From: Thalassotalea_H castellviae
GTDB taxonomy: Bacteria > Pseudomonadota > Gammaproteobacteria > Enterobacterales > Alteromonadaceae
Reading direction: 5' to 3'
Assembly (NCBI RefSeq): GCF_031846185.1
Contig: NZ_JAVRIF010000007.1
Span: 1-64,000 of the forward strand
DNA length: 64,000 bases
Shown here: positions 8,384 through 16,011 of the stretch, piece by piece
How the letters are laid out: each line of letters begins with the position of its first letter
Numbering within the stretch: position 1 is the first letter of the stretch
Program-made: the position numbers and the translations under genes
Notes under the pieces: model-generated
The model's input: only the letters and a program-made list of their open reading frames with translations
Told to the model about the DNA's origin: nothing
The model's database searches: none

Positions 8384-9132
8384 GAGATCACCTTCGCTTC
8401 ATTTTTTAACTTTTCTACTAACTCATCTACTGTTTCAACCACAATACCTGCCTGACGTTCTGAAGGAGGTGTTACTTTTAAAAGTGTTGAACGTGGTGAT
8501 AAGTCGATACCAAAATCTGCCGCAGCTTTTACATCTAATGGCTTACGTTTAGCTTTCATAATATTAGGTAAAGAAGCATAACGTGGTTCATTTAAGCGTA
8601 AATCAGTGGTGACAATTGCCGGTAAGTTAAGAGCTACCGTTTGTAAACCGCCATCAACTTCACGAGTTACATTTACTTTATCACCGTCAACTTTAACTTC
8701 AGAAGCGAAAGTACCTTGCGCTAACCCTGTTAATGCAGCAAGCATTTGTCCTGTTTGATTGTTGTCGCTATCAATAGATTGTTTACCTAAAATCACCAAT
8801 TGAGGCTGTTCTTCTTCAACAATTTTTTGAAGTAATTTCGCCACATTTAATGAATCTAAATTTTGATCTGTTTCAATTTGAATGGCACGGTCAGCACCTA
8901 ATGCTAAGGCGGTACGTAATTGTTCTTGGCAAGCTTTATCGCCAATTGATACAGCAATAACTTCAGTTGCTGTACCTGCTTCTTTTAATCGAACTGCTTC
9001 TTCAACTGCGATTTCACAAAACGGATTGATAGCCATTTTTACATTGGCTAAATCAACATTAGTGTTGTCTGCTTTTACGCGAACTTTAACGTTATAGTCG
9101 ATGACACGTTTGATGGGGACTAATACTTTCAT
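8380..9132 (-). CDS. etfB: Electron transfer flavoprotein subunit beta
   Basis: A 250-residue ETF beta subunit. The opening MKVLVPIKRVIDYNVKVRVK and the segment MAINPFCEIAVEEAVRLKE are highly typical. The loop LPAIVTTDLRLNEPRYASLPNIMKA is the ETF-beta signature; it contacts AMP and dehydrogenase partners. It is the first gene of the etfB-etfA operon and divergent from the ETF-QO gene, with a 281-base gap. I see no PsrA-like box directly in front of etfB itself; the two boxes in this gap sit at the ETF-QO side. Confidence 0.97.
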   Translation of the reverse strand: MKVLVPIKRVIDYNVKVRVKADNTNVDLANVKMAINPFCEIAVEEAVRLKEAGTATEVIAVSIGDKACQEQLRTALALGADRAIQIETDQNLDSLNVAKLLQKIVEEEQPQLVILGKQSIDSDNNQTGQMLAALTGLAQGTFASEVKVDGDKVNVTREVDGGLQTVALNLPAIVTTDLRLNEPRYASLPNIMKAKRKPLDVKAAADFGIDLSPRSTLLKVTPPSERQAGIVVETVDELVEKLKNEAKVIS

Positions 9133-9313
9133 CGTTGCCTCTAATTATGCTTGTTGGTTTTTTTTGCCTAGTTTTTATCGCAATAAGAATAATGAACTAG
9201 ACTTAGTTTTATTGGCTCAAAGATTACTTTTAGATAGCGTCAACGTCAACGTAACTTTATCTCAAAATGAGCAAATATGTTTATATCAGTAAATACTCTT
9301 TTACAGCATAGTA

Positions 9314-9342
9314 TTTACTGACGAAAATTCTATAGGTATGAT
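9314..9342 (+). promoter_or_regulatory. Putative sigma-70 promoter of the ETF-QO gene
   Basis: TTTACT at 9314-9319, a 17-base spacer and TATGAT at 9337-9342. The predicted transcription start near 9349 falls inside the first CAAAC-N4-GTTTG palindrome, consistent with a repressible promoter. Assigned by eye. Confidence 0.5.
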
Positions 9343-9346
9343 ATTA

Positions 9347-9362
9347 TCAAACAGGTGTTTGA
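9347..9362. promoter_or_regulatory. PsrA-type operator 1
   Basis: TCAAACAGGTGTTTGA is a perfect inverted repeat (TCAAAC/GTTTGA, 4-base spacer). It matches the published PsrA consensus of a CAAAC half-site and its GTTTG complement separated by 2-4 bases. It overlaps the predicted transcription start. Confidence 0.68.
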
Positions 9363-9365
9363 AAA

Positions 9366-9381
9366 TCAAACGTGCGTTTGA
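9366..9381. promoter_or_regulatory. PsrA-type operator 2
   Basis: TCAAACGTGCGTTTGA is a second perfect copy of the same palindrome, 19 bp after the first. It spans the GTG at 9372 that would open a longer reading frame. An operator here makes that upstream start less likely. Confidence 0.68.
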
Positions 9382-9413
9382 AATTCAATAGTGAAACAAT
9401 TTTGGGAGAAATT

Positions 9414-11078
9414 ATGGAACGTGAATCAATGGAGTTTGACGTGGTAATCGTTGGTGCTGGGCCATCAGGTTTATCAACGGCATGTCGTCTTATGCAATTA
9501 GCACAAGAAAAAGAACAAGAGCTAATGGTGTGCGTAGTTGAAAAGGGCTCAGAAGTTGGCGCGCATATTCTTTCTGGTGCCGTATTTGAACCTAGAGCAC
9601 TGAATGAGTTGTTTCCTGATTGGCAAGAAAAGGGCGCACCGTTAACAACTAAAGTAACCGGTGATGATATTTATCTATTTAATAATGAAGAAAGCGCAAT
9701 AAAATTACCTAATTTTAGTGTGCCTAAAACTATGCACAATGAAGGTAACTATATTGCCAGTATGGGGAACATGTGCCGTTGGTTGGCTGAGCAAGCCGAG
9801 CAACTTGGCGTTGAGATATTCCCTGGCTTTCCCGCGCAAGAAGTTATTTATAATGATGATGATGGTAGTGTAGCTGGCGTATTAACGGGTGATATGGGAT
9901 TAGATGTAGAAGGTAATCCTAAAGATTCATTCGTACCTGGAATGGAGTTACGTGCTAAATACACGGTGTTTGCTGAAGGTTGTCGTGGTCATCTGGGTAA
10001 AGAATTGATTAAAAAGTTTAATTTAGACGCCGATAAATCCCCACAGCATTATGGATTAGGCTTTAAGGAAATTTGGGATATTGATCCTGAAAAGCACCAA
10101 GAAGGTCTTGTTGTTCACACCGCAGGTTGGCCTTTAGATAAAGATACTAACGGTGGTGGCTATTTATATCATGCCGAAAATAACCAAGTATTCGTTGGGT
10201 TAATTGTTGATTTAAATTACAGTAATCCTCATTTAAGCCCATTTGATGAATTTCAACGTTATAAGCATCATCCTAAAATTGCTCAATATTTATCTGGTGG
10301 TAAACGTGTTTCTTACGGTGCGAGAGCCATGGCAAAAGGTGGTTTTAATTCGCTACCAAAAATGACTATGCCCGGTGCTTTATTAGTGGGCTGTGATGCA
10401 GGAACCATTAATTTTGCTAAGATTAAAGGTAATCACACGGCAATGAAATCAGGCATGTTAGCGGCTGAGTCTATTTTTGCCGATTTATCTGCTGAGGCCG
10501 CATCTGAACATTCTGGTGGTAAAGATTTAGTGTCGTTTACTGAAGCATATCAAAATTCTTGGCTATATGATGAACTATACAATACGCGTAATTTTGGTCC
10601 CGCAATGCATAAGTTTGGTACTTTTCTAGGCGGTGCATACAATACGCTCGACCAAAATATTTTCGGTGGAAAGTTGCCGTTTAACTTTAAAGACGATTCG
10701 TTAGATCATGAGCAGTTAAAACCGGCGTCTGAATCAATCATGATCAATTATCCCAAGCCGGATAATAAGTTAAGTTTTGATAAATTATCTTCGGTGTTTT
10801 TATCTAATACTAATCATGAAGAAGAGCAACCTTGCCATTTGAAGTTGGCCGATGCTTTGATCCCGTTAACGGTAAATATGCCGAAATATGCTGAGCCTGC
10901 GCAACGCTATTGTCCTGCTGGCGTTTATGAAGTTGAACAAACGGAAGAAGGTGAAAAGTTTGTGATTAATTCACAAAACTGTATTCACTGTAAAACCTGT
11001 GATATTAAAGATCCGAGTCAAAATATCACTTGGGTAACACCAGAAGGAACCGGTGGACCAAATTATCCTAACATGTAG
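9414..11078 (+). CDS. Electron transfer flavoprotein-ubiquinone oxidoreductase
   Basis: A 554-residue ETF dehydrogenase (ETF-QO). The N-terminal FAD fold has DVVIVGAGPSGLSTA, and the middle carries the ETF-QO GLGFKEIW and GGGYLYH segments. The C-terminus holds the 4Fe-4S motif, with cysteines in RYCPAGVYE and NCIHCKTCDIKDP. It passes electrons from EtfAB to ubiquinone at the inner membrane, ending fatty-acid and amino-acid oxidation. I start at ATG 9414, with GGGAG five to six bases upstream. The frame stays open back to a GTG at 9372, but that lies in the operator region. Two PsrA-type boxes suggest induction by long-chain fatty acids or acyl-CoA. Confidence 0.95.
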   Translation: MERESMEFDVVIVGAGPSGLSTACRLMQLAQEKEQELMVCVVEKGSEVGAHILSGAVFEPRALNELFPDWQEKGAPLTTKVTGDDIYLFNNEESAIKLPNFSVPKTMHNEGNYIASMGNMCRWLAEQAEQLGVEIFPGFPAQEVIYNDDDGSVAGVLTGDMGLDVEGNPKDSFVPGMELRAKYTVFAEGCRGHLGKELIKKFNLDADKSPQHYGLGFKEIWDIDPEKHQEGLVVHTAGWPLDKDTNGGGYLYHAENNQVFVGLIVDLNYSNPHLSPFDEFQRYKHHPKIAQYLSGGKRVSYGARAMAKGGFNSLPKMTMPGALLVGCDAGTINFAKIKGNHTAMKSGMLAAESIFADLSAEAASEHSGGKDLVSFTEAYQNSWLYDELYNTRNFGPAMHKFGTFLGGAYNTLDQNIFGGKLPFNFKDDSLDHEQLKPASESIMINYPKPDNKLSFDKLSSVFLSNTNHEEEQPCHLKLADALIPLTVNMPKYAEPAQRYCPAGVYEVEQTEEGEKFVINSQNCIHCKTCDIKDPSQNITWVTPEGTGGPNYPNM

Positions 11079-11108
11079 TTAACTGATTTCAATACAAGAA
11101 AGTGAATA

Positions 11109-11141
11109 ATAAAAAGCCAACTTTAAAAGTTGGCTTTTTTG
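11109..11141 (+). terminator. Terminator of the ETF-QO gene
   Basis: AAAAAGCCAACTT pairs with AAGTTGGCTTTTT around a three-base loop and is followed by T residues. It lies between two convergent genes and, having A and T flanks, can work in both directions. Confidence 0.88.
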
Positions 11142-11162
11142 TCTCAAGTTACTTAAGTTAGT

Positions 11163-13538
11163 TTATGGGTTATACACTACATCTAACGTTAAACCAGATA
11201 CTGCAGTATAGCCATAAATACCAATATGCCATGTATCTGCACCAGGATTGGTAAATGAACAGGTTTCAGTATTGCCATTTTTATAAGGACGACAATCATA
11301 CGTTGATGATGTTGGTTGAGCACCTTTTCTTATATAAAGATCGGCATCACCAGTACCACCACTAATATCAAAGTCTAATGTCGCCATTCCAGCAGGTACA
11401 TCAATTGTGTAGTATTGCCACGCACGTCGAGCAATGCTGATATCTGTGACGTTTGCACTGCCACCCGTTGCTCCACCAGAGCCACCACCTGAATTATCGG
11501 TATAGCTGCCAGTTAATGAAACACCTGAAAAGCTTGAGTAAGCTATTGCTTTCACATAATAGGTACCTGCTTGTGCGGTTGCTATTGGACAGCTTTCAGT
11601 ATTACCATTTTTATAGGGACGACAATCATATGAGCTAGTCGTAGGAGCTGAGCCGAATTTTACGTATAAATCTGCATCACCAGTACCACCTGACATATCA
11701 AAATTTAAGTCAGTTGCGTTAGCAGGTACTGCCATCGTAAAGCTAAGTTCTTGACCTGTGCTGGCAGTTAAGCCTGTTTTTGCAACACCATTTTCTAAGA
11801 CATTGCCTGTTGGCGGTGGTGTTGTGCCGTTACAGTTGCCTGCTAAAGAGTCCGAAGCTGCTTTTGCTTGCACTAAACCGTAACCCGTTTTGTCATCACG
11901 ACCAGCGGTTTCTAAATCAACAGCAGTCGATTTTAAAGCACTGCGTATATCATTAGCACTACAATTAGGATTATTACTCCATACAAGAGCCGCTACGCCT
12001 GCAACATGAGGTGTAGCCATAGATGTACCGTTATAATAAGCATAATCTTGATTGCCATTTACCGTTAAAGTGACATTGCTACCTAATTGTGTTGAAAGCT
12101 GTTGGCCTAACGATCTGTTTACTGAAACGGTTGGAACGGTTACATCGTTATTAGCATCCACTAAAAATGGGTTTTGTAATCCAGGACGATCATTATCACT
12201 GTAAACTATAACACCGGCTGCACCCGCATCTGCACAAGCTTTTGCTGGGTTAATTTCAGGATAACTACTGCCTACTTGGTTGCCATTTCGTTCTGCTAAA
12301 CAAATATTACCGCTAACATTACCGCTACAACTGTAGCTACTGCCTGAAACGGTACAGCTTGATAAAATACCCTGTGCAGTGCCGTTAACATTATTAATAG
12401 AATAATTACCACCGCTTTCTACATAGCGACTTTGTGGCACAACATTATCATTGCCGTATGTCGTTGAACCGATAGTAATGAAACCTAAGCGACCATCTCC
12501 AGCTACCGTAGATAAAACAGCTTCGCCCGGAGCGGCAACTTCAACTTGACTTGTATATTGAGAAAACTCAGCATGTTGACCATTTTGATCAACAGCACCG
12601 ACCGCCATAACTGAATCATATGAAGCAGGGTAAGAAAGCGTAGAATTACCGTCATTTCCTGATGCTGCTACTAAAAGCACACCCGCATCTGTTGCTGCTT
12701 GTAATGCATTTTTCTCTGCATTGGTAGAGCCTGCGCCACCTAAACTCATATTCACAACTTTTGCGCCATTATTAACACAAGTATCTACCGCATCAGATAG
12801 ATCACCGGAATATCCCCAGCCGCTTGCGTTAAACACTTTTACAATGTGTAAATTAACATTAGTGTTTGGCAAAATACCAACGACACCTTCGGTATTGTTA
12901 ACACCTGCAATCGTTCCTGCAACATGAGTACCGTGTGAACCACCAGCTTGGTACCAATTTCCTGTACCTGAGTTGTTGGTGCCTGTTGCATTATTGGCAT
13001 TTAAATCTGGGTTTGTTTGTTCATAACCTGAATCGATAATACAAACCGTCATATTGGCAGCATCAGTATCGGGAATTAAATCAGATTGCGTGTTAGCGAT
13101 ACCCCAAGGTTGGTTTTGAGAGTAGAGAAAACGGCGATAGTTTATTTCAACACTCTCTACTGAAGGGTGCTTTCTCATTTTTTCAATGAATTTTTCTAAG
13201 TCTTTTATGTGTTTAAGTTCGCCAATAGAAACAGTGTGCAAGCCACTTTTTAATTGTTTGATATGTTTTAAATCTAGGCCGACTTTCTTAGCTAAACCAG
13301 GAGGAATCGCGTGCCCTTGGTTTTTATCTTTAAATTGAATAATTAATTGATCGGTGTAGTCGAATTTATTCAGCTTTTCATTGGCACGCCATTGTGCAAA
13401 AGAAGCTTGCGAAGAAGTATCTGTTGTAAGTTTATTGATGTTTTTTATTTTCGCTGATTGTGCTGTAACTGAGTAACTGGTAGCAGATAATAAGGCTATT
13501 GCTAACGTGCTTAACAAATATTTATTATTATTTTTCAT
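11163..13538 (-). CDS. Secreted S8 (subtilisin-like) peptidase with PA insert and two PPC domains
   Basis: A 791-residue secreted protease. A Sec signal peptide (1-26, ...SYSVTAQ) and an N-terminal propeptide-like region to about 140 come first. The catalytic triad is Asp169 (CIIDSG), His202 (SHGTHVAG) and Ser506 (GTSMATPHVAG), with oxyanion Asn295 (AASGNDG). A protease-associated domain of about 140 residues is inserted between Asn and Ser. Two C-terminal PPC domains (about 588-680 and 697-790) share GGTGDADLY and YDCRPYKNGNTE; such domains are usually removed during maturation and help secretion. Predicted role: extracellular protein breakdown. Divergent from a second S8 peptidase. Confidence 0.94.
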   Translation of the reverse strand: MKNNNKYLLSTLAIALLSATSYSVTAQSAKIKNINKLTTDTSSQASFAQWRANEKLNKFDYTDQLIIQFKDKNQGHAIPPGLAKKVGLDLKHIKQLKSGLHTVSIGELKHIKDLEKFIEKMRKHPSVESVEINYRRFLYSQNQPWGIANTQSDLIPDTDAANMTVCIIDSGYEQTNPDLNANNATGTNNSGTGNWYQAGGSHGTHVAGTIAGVNNTEGVVGILPNTNVNLHIVKVFNASGWGYSGDLSDAVDTCVNNGAKVVNMSLGGAGSTNAEKNALQAATDAGVLLVAASGNDGNSTLSYPASYDSVMAVGAVDQNGQHAEFSQYTSQVEVAAPGEAVLSTVAGDGRLGFITIGSTTYGNDNVVPQSRYVESGGNYSINNVNGTAQGILSSCTVSGSSYSCSGNVSGNICLAERNGNQVGSSYPEINPAKACADAGAAGVIVYSDNDRPGLQNPFLVDANNDVTVPTVSVNRSLGQQLSTQLGSNVTLTVNGNQDYAYYNGTSMATPHVAGVAALVWSNNPNCSANDIRSALKSTAVDLETAGRDDKTGYGLVQAKAASDSLAGNCNGTTPPPTGNVLENGVAKTGLTASTGQELSFTMAVPANATDLNFDMSGGTGDADLYVKFGSAPTTSSYDCRPYKNGNTESCPIATAQAGTYYVKAIAYSSFSGVSLTGSYTDNSGGGSGGATGGSANVTDISIARRAWQYYTIDVPAGMATLDFDISGGTGDADLYIRKGAQPTSSTYDCRPYKNGNTETCSFTNPGADTWHIGIYGYTAVSGLTLDVVYNP

Positions 13539-13914
13539 TTAAGGGTAACTCCAATGTTTAGGTTATCTAAATGACATTTCCCTATGTAGATAACACGGTA
13601 GTTATTATTTGTATGTTGATTTTTCAACCTATTCATCATGGGATTAATTGGTGACTTGAACTAGCAAATTAACGACGTTTTTTATGATTTTTCCGCCAAG
13701 TTAAATTTATTTAAAACATGTTAGGTGTTTGATTAATAATGAATATTGTTGTGCTTGTCGTTTTTGTACGAAAAGCTGTCGCTATTTTGCTAGGGGATCT
13801 TTTGTGTTTAGGTAATATCAAGAACACGAACTTCATTAATAACGTTGTTCAATAAAAATTGAATGGAACTCATTAATAATAAAATTAAAAAAACATCCTC
13901 ATTCGGAGAGACAT
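13539..13914. promoter_or_regulatory. Divergent control region of two S8 peptidases
   Basis: 376 bases without a gene. Seen: a near-direct repeat GAACTTCATTAATAA (13828-13842) and GAACTCATTAATAA (13866-13879), 38 bp apart. Between them is an inverted repeat TTCAAT-AAAA-ATTGAA (13849-13864). All three lie within 90 bases of the plus-strand start and could be an operator. There is no clear sigma-70 promoter I would defend. Confidence 0.35.
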
Positions 13915-15741
13915 ATGAAAGTTTCAAAATTTACCGGTTCAGTAGTAGCAATAGCCATTTCAACCGTATTAAGCGCACAAGCGGCTGATGACAGATATAT
14001 TATTCAAGTCGACAATAGTAAAAAAGGCATCGTTAAAGCGTTAGCAAAACAATTAGGTGGTGATGTTAAAATAGACGGTAACGGATTTCTCGCGGCATCC
14101 TTTGCTGGTAAAGATTTAGAAAGTGTCAAAGGTTTACTAAATAACCCACATATTAAGGTGATAGAAGAAGATCATCGTCGTATGCCATTGTCTGTTTATA
14201 ATGACGATACAGGCAACCCCATGACTGGACAAGTTACCCCATATGCGGTTTACCAATCGCAAGCGAATCAAGTTAATTTTAATGCTTCAGCAGGTATGAA
14301 AGTTTGTGTTATTGATTCAGGTCTTGACCGCTCAAACCCAGACTTCGTATGGAATAACATTACTGGTGATAATGATTCAGGAACCGGAAACTGGGATGAA
14401 AATGGCGGACCACATGGTACACACGTAGCCGGTACTATTGGTGCTGCAGATAATAATGTGGGTGTTGTTGGCATGGCACCTGGTGTTGATATGCACATTG
14501 TTAAAGTCTTTAATGCTGATGGTTGGGGCTATTCTTCTGATTTAGCTTATGCTGCCGATAAATGTAGTAATGCCGGCGCAAATATTATTAGTATGAGTTT
14601 AGGTGGTGGCGGTGCAAATAGCACTGAAGAAAACGCCTTTAAAGCGTTCACTGAGTCAGGTGGGTTAGTGGTGGCAGCAGCAGGTAATGACGGTAACAAT
14701 GTTCGTTCATATCCAGCAGGTTATTCATCGGTAATGATGATAGGTGCAAATGATGCTGATAATAATATTGCTGATTTTTCTCAATTTCCAAGCTGTACAG
14801 TGACAACAGGTCGCGGCAAGAAAGCAACGACAACCACTGATGAAACAGTGTGTGTTGAAGTCACCGCAGGTGGCGTTGATACGTTATCTACATATCCCGC
14901 TGGTGGCGCTACAAGTTCAGCTCTGACAGCAGACGGTAGTTTCTTTGCTTCTTCGTCGATGGAAAATTCAGGTTCCGCATCTGGTAATACTTATTTTATG
15001 GGAACGGCTGAAAGTATTGATTCTTCTGCCAACGGCAAAGTTTGTGTGATTGACCGCGGTAATATTTCATTTCATGACAAAGTACAAAATTGTGAAAACT
15101 CAGGTGGTGTAGGTGCCGTTATTATAAATAATGAAGCAGGAATGTTATACGGCACACTAGGTGATACCAACGCAACAACGATCCCTGCCGTTGGTGGTGC
15201 CTTCGAAGATAGAACGGCTTTATTAGCGGCAACTAGTATGGATATTACGATTGGAACCAGTGATTATGGTTTTATGAGTGGTACTTCAATGGCAACGCCT
15301 GCAGTATCTGGTGTCGCAGCTCTAGTATGGTCTAATCACAATAACTGTACAGGTACCGATATACGTAATGCATTAAAAGCTACAGCAGAAGATGCTGGTG
15401 CAGCTGGTAACGATGTTTATTTTGGTGCCGGAATTGTTAAAGCGGCAGCAGCCGATGCTTATTTAACCGCTAATGGTTGTGGTGATGTTGTAGAACCACC
15501 GGTAGGTGACATTGCTTTATCAGCTAACGGCTACCGTTCAAAAGGCAAGAATAAAGTAGATTTATCATGGAGTGGTGCTTCAACCTCTGATGTTGATATC
15601 TATCGTAATGGTAGTTTCTACCGTAATACTGCTAATGATGGCGCCTATACCGATAGTTTCAGAACGTATGGTTCATATACATATAGTGTATGTGATGCAG
15701 GTTCTGCTAATTGTTCTGAGAACGTAACAGTAACATTCTAA
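13915..15741 (+). CDS. Secreted S8 (subtilisin-like) peptidase with PA insert
   Basis: A 608-residue secreted protease. The signal peptide (1-23, ...LSAQA) is followed by an I9-like propeptide (about 24-90). The triad is Asp134 (CVIDSG), His168 (PHGTHVAG) and Ser458 (SGTSMATPAVSG), with oxyanion Asn258 (AAAGNDG). A PA domain lies at about 350-445. The C-terminus (about 535-608) looks like a small fibronectin type III-like domain (KVDLSWSG...VDIYRNG), not the PPC domains of its divergent neighbour. The catalytic domains of the two are clearly related, which suggests an old duplication with C-terminal exchange. GGAGAG precedes the ATG by about seven bases. Extracellular protein breakdown is inferred. 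Confidence 0.94.
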   Translation: MKVSKFTGSVVAIAISTVLSAQAADDRYIIQVDNSKKGIVKALAKQLGGDVKIDGNGFLAASFAGKDLESVKGLLNNPHIKVIEEDHRRMPLSVYNDDTGNPMTGQVTPYAVYQSQANQVNFNASAGMKVCVIDSGLDRSNPDFVWNNITGDNDSGTGNWDENGGPHGTHVAGTIGAADNNVGVVGMAPGVDMHIVKVFNADGWGYSSDLAYAADKCSNAGANIISMSLGGGGANSTEENAFKAFTESGGLVVAAAGNDGNNVRSYPAGYSSVMMIGANDADNNIADFSQFPSCTVTTGRGKKATTTTDETVCVEVTAGGVDTLSTYPAGGATSSALTADGSFFASSSMENSGSASGNTYFMGTAESIDSSANGKVCVIDRGNISFHDKVQNCENSGGVGAVIINNEAGMLYGTLGDTNATTIPAVGGAFEDRTALLAATSMDITIGTSDYGFMSGTSMATPAVSGVAALVWSNHNNCTGTDIRNALKATAEDAGAAGNDVYFGAGIVKAAAADAYLTANGCGDVVEPPVGDIALSANGYRSKGKNKVDLSWSGASTSDVDIYRNGSFYRNTANDGAYTDSFRTYGSYTYSVCDAGSANCSENVTVTF

Positions 15742-15756
15742 TTTTAAAACAGTTTA

Positions 15757-15797
15757 CTAATATCTAGCCTAAATTTTGCGGCTAGATATTAGTTTTT
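15757..15797 (+). terminator. Terminator after the second S8 peptidase
   Basis: CTAATATCTAGCC and GGCTAGATATTAG form a perfect 13-bp stem with a 10-base loop and a TTTTT tail, 16 bases after the stop codon. Confidence 0.9.
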
Positions 15798-16011
15798 GAG
15801 CTATAGCTGATTAATTTTTTAAAGTTAAACGTTAGATATTATTGTTTGACAATAAGGGACATTAATAGATATGTTCGGTGTTGTAGTTTAGCTAGACCTA
15901 ACGATTTATAAATAAAGTATTGATAAAAGAAGTGCTGAAAGTTAGCGCTCAAAAGATACACCCTTATGTTTTAAATCAGTTTTTAAGTTGTAAATAACAA
16001 AGGGGAGCCCT

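Noticed and set aside
9101..9292. 63-codon plus-strand ORF across the etfB start
   Set aside because: It overlaps the conserved start of etfB, has no ribosome site and shows no family pattern.
9372..9413. GTG at 9372 as the start of ETF-QO
   Set aside because: It lies inside the second palindromic operator and has no ribosome site, while ATG 9414 has GGGAG at proper spacing.
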